This document shows positions 22,161 through 34,721 of a stretch of 64,000 nt of DNA, in pieces. This DNA comes from Dimorphilus gyrociliatus (taxonomy: Eukaryota; Annelida; Polychaeta; Dinophilidae). The DNA is taken from positions 1,050,819 through 1,114,818 of the forward strand of contig CAJFCJ010000007.1 in assembly GCA_904063045.1 (NCBI GenBank), given 5' to 3'. Position numbers and translations under genes: made by a program. Under the pieces are notes generated by a model. It was given only the letters and a program-made list of their open reading frames with translations. It was not told the DNA's origin and made no database searches. Within the stretch, counting starts at the first letter, position 1, and every line of letters begins with the position of its first letter.

Positions 22161-24367
22161 ATGCAGGTATTTATATGAATTATGCATAAACCAGCATTTG
22201 TTTGTGTTTTATATGAAGATATAGATAAAAGTATGTCTGACTTCTATTATATATAGAATTGATATGTATATATATAAATATATCTTTAAGTATGCGATCT
22301 AGCCTAAATATTTTGTACATAAGAATTTTCTTTATAAATATTCATATATTATATTTATTCAAAATTTTAGTTTGTATACAGATATAGGAAATTAGGAATA
22401 TACACATATACTTATGTGATAAATTATAGATGCTGTAATGTCTCTTAATAACCCGCACGTCAATAAAGAATGACGGTGCAACGTAAGGACATAAATGGCA
22501 AAGCATTGTTTGTAGTTTGTCAACAAAGTACCAGCTGTCGCATATTGTATTGTCTTTGCTTCTAACACAGCAGTTCGTGTTTACAAACTGCTGCTTGTTT
22601 GTCAATGTCACAAAGCTGACTGTCTTGTCAAACATAAACGACAGACAACAATTGAAAAAAGTTGTGTCTCTGGATATACATATGTATTTACGAACTATAA
22701 GACTATTACACAAGTGTTTGTGTCAAATCGGAGTTTTTGTCTGAGTTCAGAGTGATTCCAAACAGCCGCGTGCTTCTTATCGTTATAACTTTCATTATTG
22801 TAGAATTTGCATAATTTATACAAACAGATGGCGCATAAAACTTCGAGAATTGGCTCTGCTGCGGAGTTGGAATTTTGTACGCAATCGAAATCGAAATTAT
22901 CTCATCAATATTCTCAGGCATCGGGAGATAGGAATATATTCGTATCGCCTTTGGTAAATATTCAATAATACACTTATATACAAGTATACTATCTATATAC
23001 ACTGAATACATATATCAATATGAGGGTATATAGATATGTTTAAAAAATCAATTATTAATTGTTATCTTTATTGCTTCGTTGTTTTATGTAACATTTACGG
23101 TTTTCTTTATTTTGTAATAAAGGCATCGAACTTGGACAAAGGAAATTCATTCGTTTCCCAGGACTTTCAAAGCAGCTATCCATACACATGGTAGGTATAA
23201 TATAAAATAAATTATTCGTGGTTTCGGCCTGATTAAGAATGGCGATAAGAAGTAATGACAGCGTCTGCCTTCTTTCAGCTATTCACAAGCTGATTTAGCC
23301 GCTCGACGCAAAATGGCCACAAGAGAAGGTACTTCTATACTTAAACGATGGCTGTATGACCACCTGAAGAATCCATATCCGACAAAAGGAGAGAAAATAA
23401 TGTTGGCCATTATCACAAAGATGAGCTTGACTCAAGTGTCCACTTGGTTCGCTAATGCACGACGGCGCCTAAAGAAAGAAAATAAAATGACATGGTCGCC
23501 AAAGAATAGAACTGACGAAGATGGAGAAGAAGAAGAGGAGGAGGAGGAAGATGAAACTAATGATTCCAAAAAAAATGATGATGATGATGAAGAAATTGAT
23601 GTTACAGGTAAAATTTTATTAATTTTCAAAGCACAATTTTGTAATTTAATATTTAACTATAAAAATTTGAAGGTGTTTAATAAATATACGGTATTGAGAT
23701 TAGTATAGGAACGCAGGTGCCAAATACGATTGTTGACTGTTTGTTAAAGGCGTATTTGACAAAGAGTTTAAAATGTGCAACATTATGTAATAAGCATTTA
23801 GAGTTATTTCGTTGTCATAGGTTATTGACGTATTAGTTGTTTCTAGTAATTCCACCGAAAAAATTGCATATAAATTACCATAATTTATTACGACTTACGT
23901 ACTTAAGGACAAACGATAAATCATCGAATCGAATAAGAAAGTGGTTTATATACTCTGATTTCTGATTGATGTACGAAACGACGCGCGGCGTCGCAAATTT
24001 GACAATATAGCCAGAGGCAATGCCACTTTCCCGTAGAAAAAATGTTCCATTAAGCATCATCATCGACAATACGAAAATGTGTGTAATTGCAGGAAACTTG
24101 GACGAGGACGCTTTATCTGATGTTGATAATGCCGCATCAAAGCAAGTAGAAGCTCCTTTAATAGCCGAGGATAGTAGAGGAGAGAAAAAAGGGAAAATTT
24201 GGTCTCTAGCCGATACGGCAACTTGCCAAGAAAATGAAGAAGAGAAGAGGAAACGCCGGGAAGAGCGACGCCGTTTCTCCACCTTCCCTTCCTTCCTCAA
24301 TTATTCTCCATATTTAGGATATGTTTCCATACCAACGCCATCTACAGCTTTTGTCACTTTAAGATAG
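22161..24367 (+). CDS. Irx: Iroquois-class TALE homeobox protein (second of three, diverged)
   Basis: Proposed exons are 22161-22166 (Met-Gln only), 22828-22953, 23123-23190, 23279-23607 and 24093-24367. All junctions keep frame, giving 267 residues, or 265 if translation begins at the ATG at 22828. The N-terminus ([10 protein letters not shown]...) lacks the blocks found in other Irx proteins. The homeodomain is entered through [13 protein letters not shown] and reads [17 protein letters not shown] instead of [16 protein letters not shown], then [14 protein letters not shown] with Asn51 intact. An acidic segment of Glu and Asp runs follows, then [11 protein letters not shown] and a basic stretch ([10 protein letters not shown]) before [10 protein letters not shown]. 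It is a sequence-specific regulator by family. It is the most diverged of the three, with changes in homeodomain helix 1. The second exon and the Met-Gln exon are inferred from splice signals and frame alone. Confidence 0.82.
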
Positions 24368-24573
24368 TGTTGATAATCTTTTGTTAATGTGCTTAAAATC
24401 GTGTATATATGGATACGTATGTATACAATTGGGATGTGTAGTATAAATCTGTATATACTGTATATCTGTATATATACGATATATATCTGTAAATGCATGT
24501 ACAAAGAGGCCGCGTCTAGTCGAGTTTGTGATATAAACGCGCTCAAGTTGTATATTCGTTGTACGTATAATTG

Positions 24574-24620
24574 TATATATATATATATATATACAGTTAT
24601 ATGTATTATTATGTTTTTGA

Positions 24621-24664
<44 letters not shown>
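24574..24664. repeat. TA microsatellites after IrxB
   Basis: Long TA runs at 24574-24593 and 24626-24664. Apparent open frames across them encode only Tyr-Ile repeats and are not genes. Confidence 0.9.
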
Positions 24665-24667
<3 letters not shown>

Positions 24668-26010
24668 TGTATATATGTTGCTCGTATGTATATATAACAA
24701 ATACAATAATATAAGTTATTTCTAATTTATAAGTACTACGTGTCGTACTTTGTATTTATTCAACTGCACTGTAAATAGTTCTTTTTTAAAAAAAAGATGT
24801 CGACTTTTGACACAAAATAACAAAATCTCATATTCTTCAATTTTTTTCTTGTATTATTAATAACCAGGTATAAAAAAATAGGGTAGGTCAAGGCGGTAGG
24901 TTAAAATATACCTTTTAGCTGAATATATTATACATATATATCTGAAACGGGCGGAAAGGTTGAAGACAGCCATCAGATAGCACGAAACTACAGACAACAG
25001 GGCGCCTGTTGTAAGGAGTAGATAAAAAGGTAGTAATTATTAAGTCCGACATATAAATATATATAAACTATATACAATACATATATATCTATATAAGAAA
25101 ATATAGGAACTATAGATATACACGGTCAGCACATATATATATATATAAAGGATATAACTACATATGTTTATAGATAGATAGGCATATCTTATATATATAC
25201 ATATATATACAATATACTAATATATATATATTTATATATATACAGTGTATTTATATAAATATCTAACTATAAACTAATACTTAGCAAACGAAAGTATGGA
25301 TTTTAATTTTTTTTTATTTGTTGATGTTAAAAGTTGAAAGAAGGGAAAAAAACCAAGGGTTGTTGAATTTCTCCTGAGAATTGAACAGAATTGACTGTAT
25401 TAAGTTTGTATATTTAAATAATTATTTAAAATAATATGGTAAGGGAGTAAGGGCATAAAGGTAAATTTAGATGAAGCAATAGTAAAGGATGAAACAGGTG
25501 AAAAAAGTCTGATGAGAAAAAAAGCAACGGTGATCGCGCGCGTCACTTATCGAACATCTATTGTCGTTAATAGTCGGTTTCAACTTTCGGTGGCGCCAAT
25601 TGTGATTTAGCTCGCAAACAGACTGTATATATAGAAACGACTTAAATGCTATACGATAATATCTTTCTCGCCCAACCTCTCTCGTCCTCACCTCATTTAT
25701 TCGGTTATTTCGGTCATCTTATAGCCCCCTATCACTCCTTTCCCGCATCATTTAAAGAAAAGGCAAAAACCATTTCATTATAAATCTAAATTACTCTTCT
25801 TCGCATGTACGCATAACAATATATCTATATATTACATATTGGCACGCGTCCAGGTGGCTACAAGCTGCCAAAGTTCAAACGACCGATCGCCGAGATGAAA
25901 AGAAACAGTATCTGGAGTGAAACGAGAGACTAGGCACTTGTATGAAAACATAGACGGAAAGATGGTATGCATATGGGTCAATACAGTCTTATACCCCACA
26001 CAGGCTCGCT

Positions 26011-26049
26011 CACACACACACGTACACAGACACACACACACAAACACAT
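26011..26049. repeat. Imperfect CA microsatellite
   Basis: CA-rich tract interrupted by cgta, aga and aa, in the IrxB-IrxC gap. Confidence 0.85.
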
Positions 26050-27755
26050 AGGAAATTACGTTAACGCCATTCCTAATTAGGTTATAGGCGTCTCACACGA
26101 GACAGAGGGCGTCGGTTGCTTCTAATTATTTAATTTAGCGGCAGCTATCAATCAGAACTAGTCAGCCTTGTCGCCGACCGAGTTTAGTAATAGTTTTACA
26201 CCCCGCTGACGAACGCTGACCGCGCAATAGGAATTTGCATAATAACGCTTAGCTGCGCGTACCAAGCCAATATCCGCCGTCACACACATTATGCACACAG
26301 CTGCCTTTATATATATGGACGCGAAAAACGACGTCTTTCGCCGGCGTCTCATTTGACGGCGTTAGGAGACGGGCGCGCAGCTTCATTTCCGGGCAAACAA
26401 TGCAAGGGTCAGCGCCATATTGAAGTCTACTACTTATCTGCGTAAACAGTGCGCAATTCGATCATCTCGCGTCTGTAGGAGTTTTTTAGGAGAGTAAATT
26501 TTACATTTATGTCTGTGTATTTAACGGTCAAGTATTAGAACGAGAGTTTTACGTGATACGTTCATTTCCCTCGAGTAGAGCATAATCAAGCAGTACTATT
26601 GTTTATTCGACCTTATTTCTTTTTCTCCCCTTTATCCACAGCATAACTATATTCATATATGGACAGAAAAGATTGGAACAGAAGCACATTTAGAAATAGG
26701 GCAAATTTTCTTAATATGAACACTTTTTCTCAATAACTCCATTTATAAAAAAATTAATTATTATTAATATAAACGTACTCAAAAGATTATATATATATAT
26801 CGTGTGTAGATTAAAGTTAAAAAAAAGAGCAATATAAAGAGAATTTGCAGAAAAAAAGGAGCTTAAGACCTTTATACTATGTAATATACGCTTTCTTAAA
26901 ATATATTCACTCTCTTGAACTTTGCTACATAACAGAATAACGTCTTGGCCCGTTTCGTGTTTATCGATTAAACAGATCGTGCTTGAATAGAAAGTGGGCG
27001 CGCGTATAAAAGTCAAACGAACTCTTTATCAGGGCTGCTCACTCATTTGCAAACTCCTTATAACAATAAAGACAATCCTCTTAAAGCATATTGCACTGTC
27101 AACTGTCATCGGTCTTAGTGGCATTTCCATTAATTGACTGTTTATCCATCGTCCGATAACTTATCGCTTCTTTATATAGAGCGGGCCGAGCCTAACGAAC
27201 GCCTCACTTCCACCGTTTTTTTTTTCATGCGTCACTATTAGCGATTAGACTTTACTATTTAGATATGGGATATTGCAATCTATAGGCCTCAAATGAAACA
27301 GATAATGATAACAATAATAATATTTTATACGAAATTTGTTAAAAGTTGATTGCATATTCATCATAATTTTCTTTTTACATATTTTTCTTTTCAGTAAAAA
27401 AATTTCGGACGCAATAATTGCCCGCACTCGAGACCGACGCGTCGTCCGCACCGACAAGAACACTTTCGAAAGTAATCAATCACACCAACGCCACCTAGGT
27501 GGGTAGGGAGTGAAAAAAAAAGGCAGAAAATTACGCCAGAAATCGACTTCAGACAGAGGCAAAGGGTTAAAACGTCAGTTTCTTGATAGCCTTCTTCTTT
27601 CTCACACCTTCCCAAGTGGCGAACCTATACAAAAGAGGGCGTTTACGGTTGGTGTCCCCTCTGACTAGGCACTCGAATAAAAACTCCCCTCTCTTTATAT
27701 ATATTATAGCTACTAATAGGTTTTACATATAGAGCGTATTATACATTTAATCATT

Positions 27756-27768
27756 GGCGCCATCTGCA
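27756..27768 (-). promoter_or_regulatory. CTCF-like core motif (TGCAGATGGCGCC in reverse)
   Basis: One of three AGATGGC sites within 0.9 kb here, all on the minus strand (27.76, 28.11 and 28.61 kb). Confidence 0.4.
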
Positions 27769-28605
27769 TTTCATCGCAAGCCCTAGGAGAACCCCCGCAA
27801 ACTTAATGAAATTGCGATTACGGTCTTTAGTCGCCATCAGTCATCCGCAGAATTATAATGTCAGTTCGGTAAAACAGAGTTTAGCGGTGGCCGACTAGCA
27901 GCCAACTATAGAATATAATTAAACACACGCCTTAATATAAATAAGAAATCTATAGCGGTATGCAAAGATTTTCCTTTTACTTCCCTAATTCTCCGTAATC
28001 GTTCGGCCTTTATCAAAGCTACGGACGAACGAAACGACGCTTAAGATAAGATCTCGCACGGCTGTAAACAGGTGCATCACAAGCCGTCTCTTACGCAAAA
28101 TTTATTCACCGATGCCATCTGTTTGATTTTTATCGTTTTTCTCTTCACTAAAAAATAAACTATTTCCACTGTAATCACGAACTGTCCACCTTCGTATAAG
28201 ACGACCGATAACATAAAAGACGCTAATTACCGAGGAGAATTTAAAACGTTTTCACTTTTTCCCTTTCTATCTTTGTGCCGTCCACCCACTTCATTCTTCA
28301 AATATTGGAATGTTTTAAGAAGCCTCTTTTCAATTACTTTCTTTATCCAAAAAATAGGCGGGGGGAAGGGAAGGCAAAGGGGAAAAGAAATATAGAAATA
28401 TAGACAGAAAAATAGAAGCTGCTTCTCTCATTTCAAAAGAAAAAATTAATAAAAGAAAAAAAAGAGAAAAATGCTACTTTTTTTATTATTGTTTACTTAA
28501 CACGTGTAAGATTGTTTTCACGTAGAGGAAAATGCGTATGTGTATATGTGCGTATGTGTATATATCTATGTAATAGGCGATAATACCCAATAACACTTAA
28601 ACTGT

Positions 28606-28618
28606 AACGCCATCTAGT
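28606..28618 (-). promoter_or_regulatory. CTCF-like core motif (ACTAGATGGCGTT in reverse)
   Basis: Matches the core CTAGATGGCG. It is the third site of the same-orientation group between IrxB and IrxC. Confidence 0.4.
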
Positions 28619-31600
28619 CTGTTAAACTTGAACCTTCTTCTACTTTTCGAGTGGAACGTTGTGATTTTTTGGCTACGCTATAGATAAGAAATCTTATATG
28701 TTAGGCTTATATATATATATTACAATATACTAATACATTACTAAAAACTATATGTATATTTATATCAAATAATGACGTAAGTTTAGTAATGCATAAATCG
28801 GTTTTGGCTATAAATATTAATATATCTGTCAAACTAAAAGTGTACATAGAAAATTTGTATCGGTCGGTGAATGCAAACACCTATAGTATGAACGTACTAA
28901 GTATAAAGAACATATTGTATATGAATATATCTATGTACTTGACATATATAGATACACTTTACATGCAAATACATTTATCAAATAAAGAACGTTCAGTCTA
29001 CGACGATAGTCTATCCATTCTAGAATATTATTTAAACATATGTGATATGTGTAGACTGCTCGTCTATTTATTTAAATATATTTATATAAAAAATATGTAA
29101 GTCTTATTTATATATATATAATTTATATACAGTATATTTATCTATATGCATAAGTCGAACAAAGTTTGTCCATGTCTCAAATCAATTATTTATCCTGCTT
29201 GAAGAACGTCATCGGCGGAGATTTAGAGTTGTCTTTACGCAGAGTGCGCTTCATTTATATATATTGATTGCCGCTTTAAATATAATACGGAAAGTATAAA
29301 CGCCGCAAAATGCAGTGCCACGTCAGTTTAGCAAAGAAACGCTATCTGGGCGTCACTGTGCAGCTGGCATCAACCATCTAGGGAATTTGATAATGTCAAC
29401 AGTTTGTGGTGAAAGTCTATTGTTGCTGGACTCGAGCCCTGATTGAGGCTGGCAATTTGCGAAAGACGCCCATTTGACGCCCTCGCGTAGCATGTTAAAC
29501 AGGCCGTCCAGAGGCGTCGCATGTACGGTATACACAACGCAGACGACCGGATGTAGTAGCAAGTGGAAAAACGTGTCGACGCTGTGCGTAGCCTACACTA
29601 ATGGAAGGCGTCTAGCATTCAGGCGTCGATTCTAGCAATATATAGTCATTGTAGTCACCTATGGTGCATGAAGTAGCGATATGAAACACGAAAACATCAT
29701 TAAAACTCGTCATACTCTGTCAGCCTCACATATAGCCTTTCTATGCATGTCGTCGTTTTTTAAAGCATAGATTGCGCCCCTCCGTGAACTTCAAAGCGTT
29801 CCGGAAATGAATAAAAACATCAACTTTTCTAGCTCTCTTCAATGAATGATGCTTTATGCCAGTACGTCACTATTCCACATTTTTGCCGGCTCCAATTACG
29901 CGTAAACATACACAATATGCAGTAATCACCAAACTCTATGTAGAAATGCCCCAAAACAACGCGATAGGAATACTAAACACTTCCTTTATTCTAATGTATA
30001 AATAGAATTGAATAAAATTACATACGTTATGTACTTTGATATTGAAATCCTATGACATATATAATACATCTATCCCTCTACAATCTAAGCATAGATACAA
30101 AAAAGAGAAATTAGAAAAGAACGTGCAGTAGGTTGGGGCTTAAACGATTGCCCGCTTGCTTCTGCAATGTATATATACTTTCTAATGCGATAAAGCTGTG
30201 TTCTCCTCGTAAATCTTATTCGTAATGAGCGGTTAAAACCTTGGTCGGAAACTTGTTGACCTATAACCTTCGATAGATATACAGATAGGCCATTTATAGT
30301 CGAATTTTCTCTTTCCCTTATTAACTAAGTTCTTTTTATTTTTTTTTTGTTAAAGCAACCTCGATCTGTAACAGACAAGTTTAGAGTTTTTTTTTATCCA
30401 ATGGAATCTCAGAAGCAGATTATCTACATAAAATTGTTATTTATACTCATTTATAACTCATTTATTTACTTATTGAATAAAGTCTTTTGTAAGTAGCCCA
30501 ATTTCCTTCTTCAAGTTTCCCTAATGAATTATCAGATGTCAAATCTGTTAATCAGTATCACTATACATACGCCTATAAATTAGGCTTTCTCTGTATACGT
30601 ACATTATCTCATTTTATCTGATTGCCATAGGGGATTTAGGGAATTGTCTTTCCTCAAAGATACGTCATTGAAAGGTGGAACAATTGATATAATTAGATAA
30701 TTAACGGAGCTTATTCTACTTTTCATTTTAAAACTAAATGGACGAGGGGCAAGTCTTGTAAGAGTTGCTTGTACTATGTAAGTTTAACGGTTGATATATA
30801 CCAGCTGATCTTCTGGTTACTAGTGAAACTGTTAGAAAAAAAAACTTGCACTAGATCGGGCTGGCGGATAAGAGGAAAGGAAACTTAGAAGGAGTTTTAT
30901 TGAAAATACACCGTCGACACTTGAAAAATTTTTCCAATGTTTTTTATCTGTCTGTCTATCTTTCTTTTTCCCCTATCTAGTAGCTCTTTCTTTCCGATTT
31001 TTCTTACATACACCACCATTTACTGTCATTCTCCCTCCTTATTCCTCTTTATCTTTCGTTTTTTTTCTTACCTCTCTTGTTCTTAGCTTCCACAATGTTT
31101 TATTGCGTTTATATTGCCTTCTTAACCTCCGCTTATTTGCAACCACTGACTGATTACGTAAACCCCTTCCCTATCTTAACGATTGTATAACGAAGAGAGT
31201 TTGGCTGCTGGAACGGTTTAACCCAAAAGCTTAAGTAAATCTCTCCTCAAGCTAATTATGTTTTACAATTTAGTACGAACTTGAAAATGGCGGGGTTCGA
31301 TCCCCCGTCAACCAGACCGTGTTAGCTGTACGTACAAACAGCTGTCTTAGTTTGTAGCAGATCTAGACACTTTGCTGACTGATGAGCGAATGATTGATTA
31401 TACTATAGGAGCTACTATACTCTTTCAGTTAATCTCTATACGCTTGTATACGTACGTCTTAGTTGCACGCATGTGCATATACTGTACACGAGTAGCGCAC
31501 GGATAGTATTATGTAGTTGATTTATTGCTAATCAATTATATAATTATTCACGTTTTTAAACATTTTGTTATCTCCCTGGTAAGATATATTTATTTTCGTT

Positions 31601-32272
31601 TTATCGGTTATGTTAGACTCTGCAGATATATTTGTAACGAACTGAACCTACAAGTATGTATTCTGTACGAGTTTTTAAGACAAGTATAAAAGGTTCTTTC
31701 TTCTTAGATCAGCCTATATAGCCGATCGTCTGGAAAAAAATATCATATATTAGAGTATTTGAACAAAAAGCACGTATATTTGACAAAGCGCTAAGCTTCG
31801 ATGCTGGCGTGATTGATGCACGCTCTTGCGGCGCATATGAGCGAAAAATGTATCTGGACAAGGCATTCTTTCACAAAACATTATCCAGAACAATATGTTA
31901 CCTCTGTAGGTGAGCTTTGAATAGAAAAAAGTACAAAAAAAGACACGCTTTTTATTCTATAGAATAAAAAGAAGTAATAGAATTATAATATCGCATAAAA
32001 TTATTATTAATATCTTTGTTATCATTGTTATTATCATTATTATTATTATTATTATATCTGTAAGTATAAGACTATTCTACAGTTTGATTCGTTATCTGAT
32101 TGCATGTATTCAAATTGGCCCATCTGCCGGCGCCACATCAATCTAAATGCCAACAATCGAGCCTTTAAAAAAGCTTTTCAGCACTTTATCACATAGGCCT
32201 TTTGACTCAGTGAGCGGACAAGACACGTTTGGCATGCAGCGCCGCAATTGGCGGGCATACGTAATCAAGTAA

Positions 32273-32277
32273 CCAAT
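32273..32277 (+). promoter_or_regulatory. CCAAT box upstream of IrxC
   Basis: AACCAATGAG about 100 bp before the start codon. An inverted box CAATTGG lies at 32246-32252. Confidence 0.4.
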
Positions 32278-32377
32278 GAGAGTGTGCTATCGATTCTACA
32301 GAAGCTTGTAGTGAGTGAGAAGGTACAAGAGCGTGACGACTGAGTTTGTGTTTCACTCATGATAAGCGAGCAAACTA

Positions 32378-34365
32378 ATGGCGTCTTATGCGCAGTTTAC
32401 ATATTCTTCTGTGACCTCTGCCCCGGTATGTTCCCTGTTTCTCTTAAATAGCTAGAGAAGGAGCAGTAGCTTTTCCTCTTTTTTTTTCCTTACTCTCTTT
32501 TCACTGTTTTTTTTTTACTAATACGTTCTCCTCACTTTCTCTTCTCTACCCTAATAAAACAGCTGCTCGCCCCTTCAACATCGGCACCTTCGCCCTCCAC
32601 CTCCTCTTCACCTACAACGAATTCTTGTTGTGATGGAACTAGGACGGTCTTCACCGATCCAACGACAGGACAAGCCCTATGTTCCTGCCAATATCCGGCA
32701 GCACTGCTTTCATCTAGGATAGCTGCAGGTTTAGGATCCGACTATACGTCTTCCTACGCTTCATCACAGTCCTATGTCAATCCTTTCACGGATTCCTTTT
32801 ACGGACCGTTGGTGAGTGAAATTTATTTCTAAAAATGACTAATAGTACCAACAATAGAGAATTGAGGGGTAGCTCAGGGGGAGGCAGTGAACAAAAAAGG
32901 GGAAAAAAGAAAACGACGTCCGACGTCACAAAGCAATAGTCATGCACAAGTGCAAGCTCAATAAAGCACGAGAGAGGCATAAGCGGCGCAGAATGACGAC
33001 TAAATTGAGTTAGTGACGGCGCGCTTTAGTGTATATACATTGAGGCGTCTACTGACGAGCGCATAGCATGACGCTTCTACTTTGCCATTTTCATGAGACA
33101 GTATATAGTGCGGTTTAATGTCATTAAAGGATTGTAAGTTTTCGTGCTACATATTTTTTTTGTCGTTTAGACGGCTTCTGCTTATGCGGCCGCTGCAGCA
33201 TCAAATGATCTTAAAGACGCAGCTTCTTCCGACACGGTTTGGAGATCGATTCCTCAACCTGCAGCCTATTCCTCACCTTATCATTACGACGCTGCCATGA
33301 CCCCATATGCCTACAATGGGTATGGAATATCTTCTTTTTATCCCATTCCGCCCCTGTCCCAAAGTCCCTAATTACAATGATTGTTTCATAACTCTTTTTC
33401 CTCCACACTATCCTTTTTCCTTTAATACAAAAAAGAAGAAAAAGGCTTGGATACAAATTAACCATTTTTTTCTTCCTTTCCTTTGTTATTAGTTACGGTG
33501 CCGTTGATTTAAACGCCAAGCGTAAAAATGCTACGAGAGAATCGACAAATACTCTAAAGGCTTGGTTGTACGAGCATAGGAAAAATCCTTATCCTACGAA
33601 GGGTGAAAAAATCATGTTGGCAATTATAACGAAAATGACGTTAACCCAAGTTTCTACTTGGTTTGCCAACGCTAGACGGAGATTGAAGAAGGAAAATAAA
33701 ATGACTTGGTCACCTAGAAATCGTTCAGGAGACGACGCCGAGAGCGAGGACGATGACAAAAGTAACAATAACGATGACAAACAGGGGTCGGATATAATAA
33801 GCATCGATGGAGGTAAGAAAAAGGCTTTTAATTTTTTAGTAGAACAATTAGAATATACTATCTATATTAATAAGAGGAACGGACGTAATTAGGCCTGTAT
33901 ATATTCACAGATAGGATAGATAACGAAAAGGCCATTAACGGCGAAAAGACAGAGAGTAATAAAGATAAGCCGCGAATTTGGTCTCTAGCCGACGTTGCAA
34001 CTTCATCGAATCCACCATCTAGCTCAACAGCAAGGATTCAATTAGGTAATTCATGGAGTACATATGGTCTAACTAAACTACGGCTACCCTCTAATTTTCA
34101 CCGACCTATGGAGGCAGGGAACTCTGTGAACGGTAGGCTTTTACCTATTTATTCACTTAACCTTAATTTGCGTAAATGCTTATAATAAATAGCTAATATC
34201 ATATTGTTTAAGTGAACCTTATCAACTTAAAAATTCTCGACTTAATCATTATGAATAATTCTTTTTATCTGTTTATATTTAGAGTGCGAACCTGGAGAAA
34301 TTAAAATCTCTACCCCAAAGTCTCATTTTTCAACGAATAATTCAATAAGATTAGGCAAAACATAG
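32378..34365 (+). CDS. Irx: Iroquois-class TALE homeobox protein (third of three, canonical)
   Basis: Six exons, 32378-32425, 32563-32811, 33171-33319, 33493-33812, 33911-34132 and 34283-34365, give 356 residues with continuous frame. The protein begins [11 protein letters not shown]. Exon 2 carries the Irx N-terminal hallmark [16 protein letters not shown] then [31 protein letters not shown] leads into the homeodomain ([33 protein letters not shown]). An acidic/Asn region follows, then [11 protein letters not shown] and a short extra C-terminal exon ending IRLGKT. The best-preserved family features of the three make it the likely closest match to the ancestral gene. Its start ATG has a plain leader and no doubtful mini-exon. 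Confidence 0.94.
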
Positions 34366-34540
34366 GCTAAAATTTCAACTCGACGCGATTAAATGTCCGT
34401 TCGTTAAAAGCAACTTGGCGTCTATGGAATGGCGCACGGAGTCATTGACAACCTGACTGCTATATGTATACATTTAAATTAAATAATTGTATTCTTGTAA
34501 TATAATATCTGTACTATGTGGAAAAAAAAAACTAATGGTA

Positions 34541-34542
<2 letters not shown>

Positions 34543-34571
<29 letters not shown>

Positions 34572-34721
34572 TGTATTTACTTACTTAAAATATAAAAAGT
34601 ATGAATCTACAATGTGTAATATACTAATACAAAATTACTATAATTTATATAAATATACATATTCATATATTAATATATTTATATATATATATTAATATAT
34701 ATATATATATATATATATATT
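34543..34721. repeat. TA microsatellites after IrxC
   Basis: TA runs at 34543-34570 and across about 34674-34721, separated by AT-rich sequence. Confidence 0.9.

Larger units (their letters stand above)
24368..32377. other. IrxB-IrxC intergenic region, 8 kb
   Basis: The longest gene-free stretch in the window. It starts with TA-rich repeats (24.4-25.3 kb), followed by more mixed sequence with GC-richer patches near 26.0-26.5, 27.4-28.1 and 29.2-29.65 kb. CTCF-like sites lie at 27756-27768, 28112-28122 and 28606-28618. An E-box CACGTG is at 28501-28506 and a cluster of seven GCGTC/GACGC words at 29350-29627. The open frames present are short, AT-driven and show no family features. This is probably Irx regulatory DNA. 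Confidence 0.55.

Noticed and set aside
22342-22713. A 123-codon minus-strand open frame upstream of IrxB exon 2
   Set aside because: No domain, no splice partner, Cys/Ile-rich composition from AT-rich DNA; it lies inside the proposed first IrxB intron.
24389-24706. Overlapping open frames of about 100 codons on both strands
   Set aside because: They are translations of TA repeats into Tyr-Ile runs; low complexity, no gene.
31291-31314. A perfect tRNA-like T-arm (CGGGG, TTCGATC, CCCCG) on the plus strand
   Set aside because: No matching acceptor stem (TGGTTGA needed about 70 bases upstream), D-arm or anticodon arm could be found, so it is an isolated arm or a chance hairpin.
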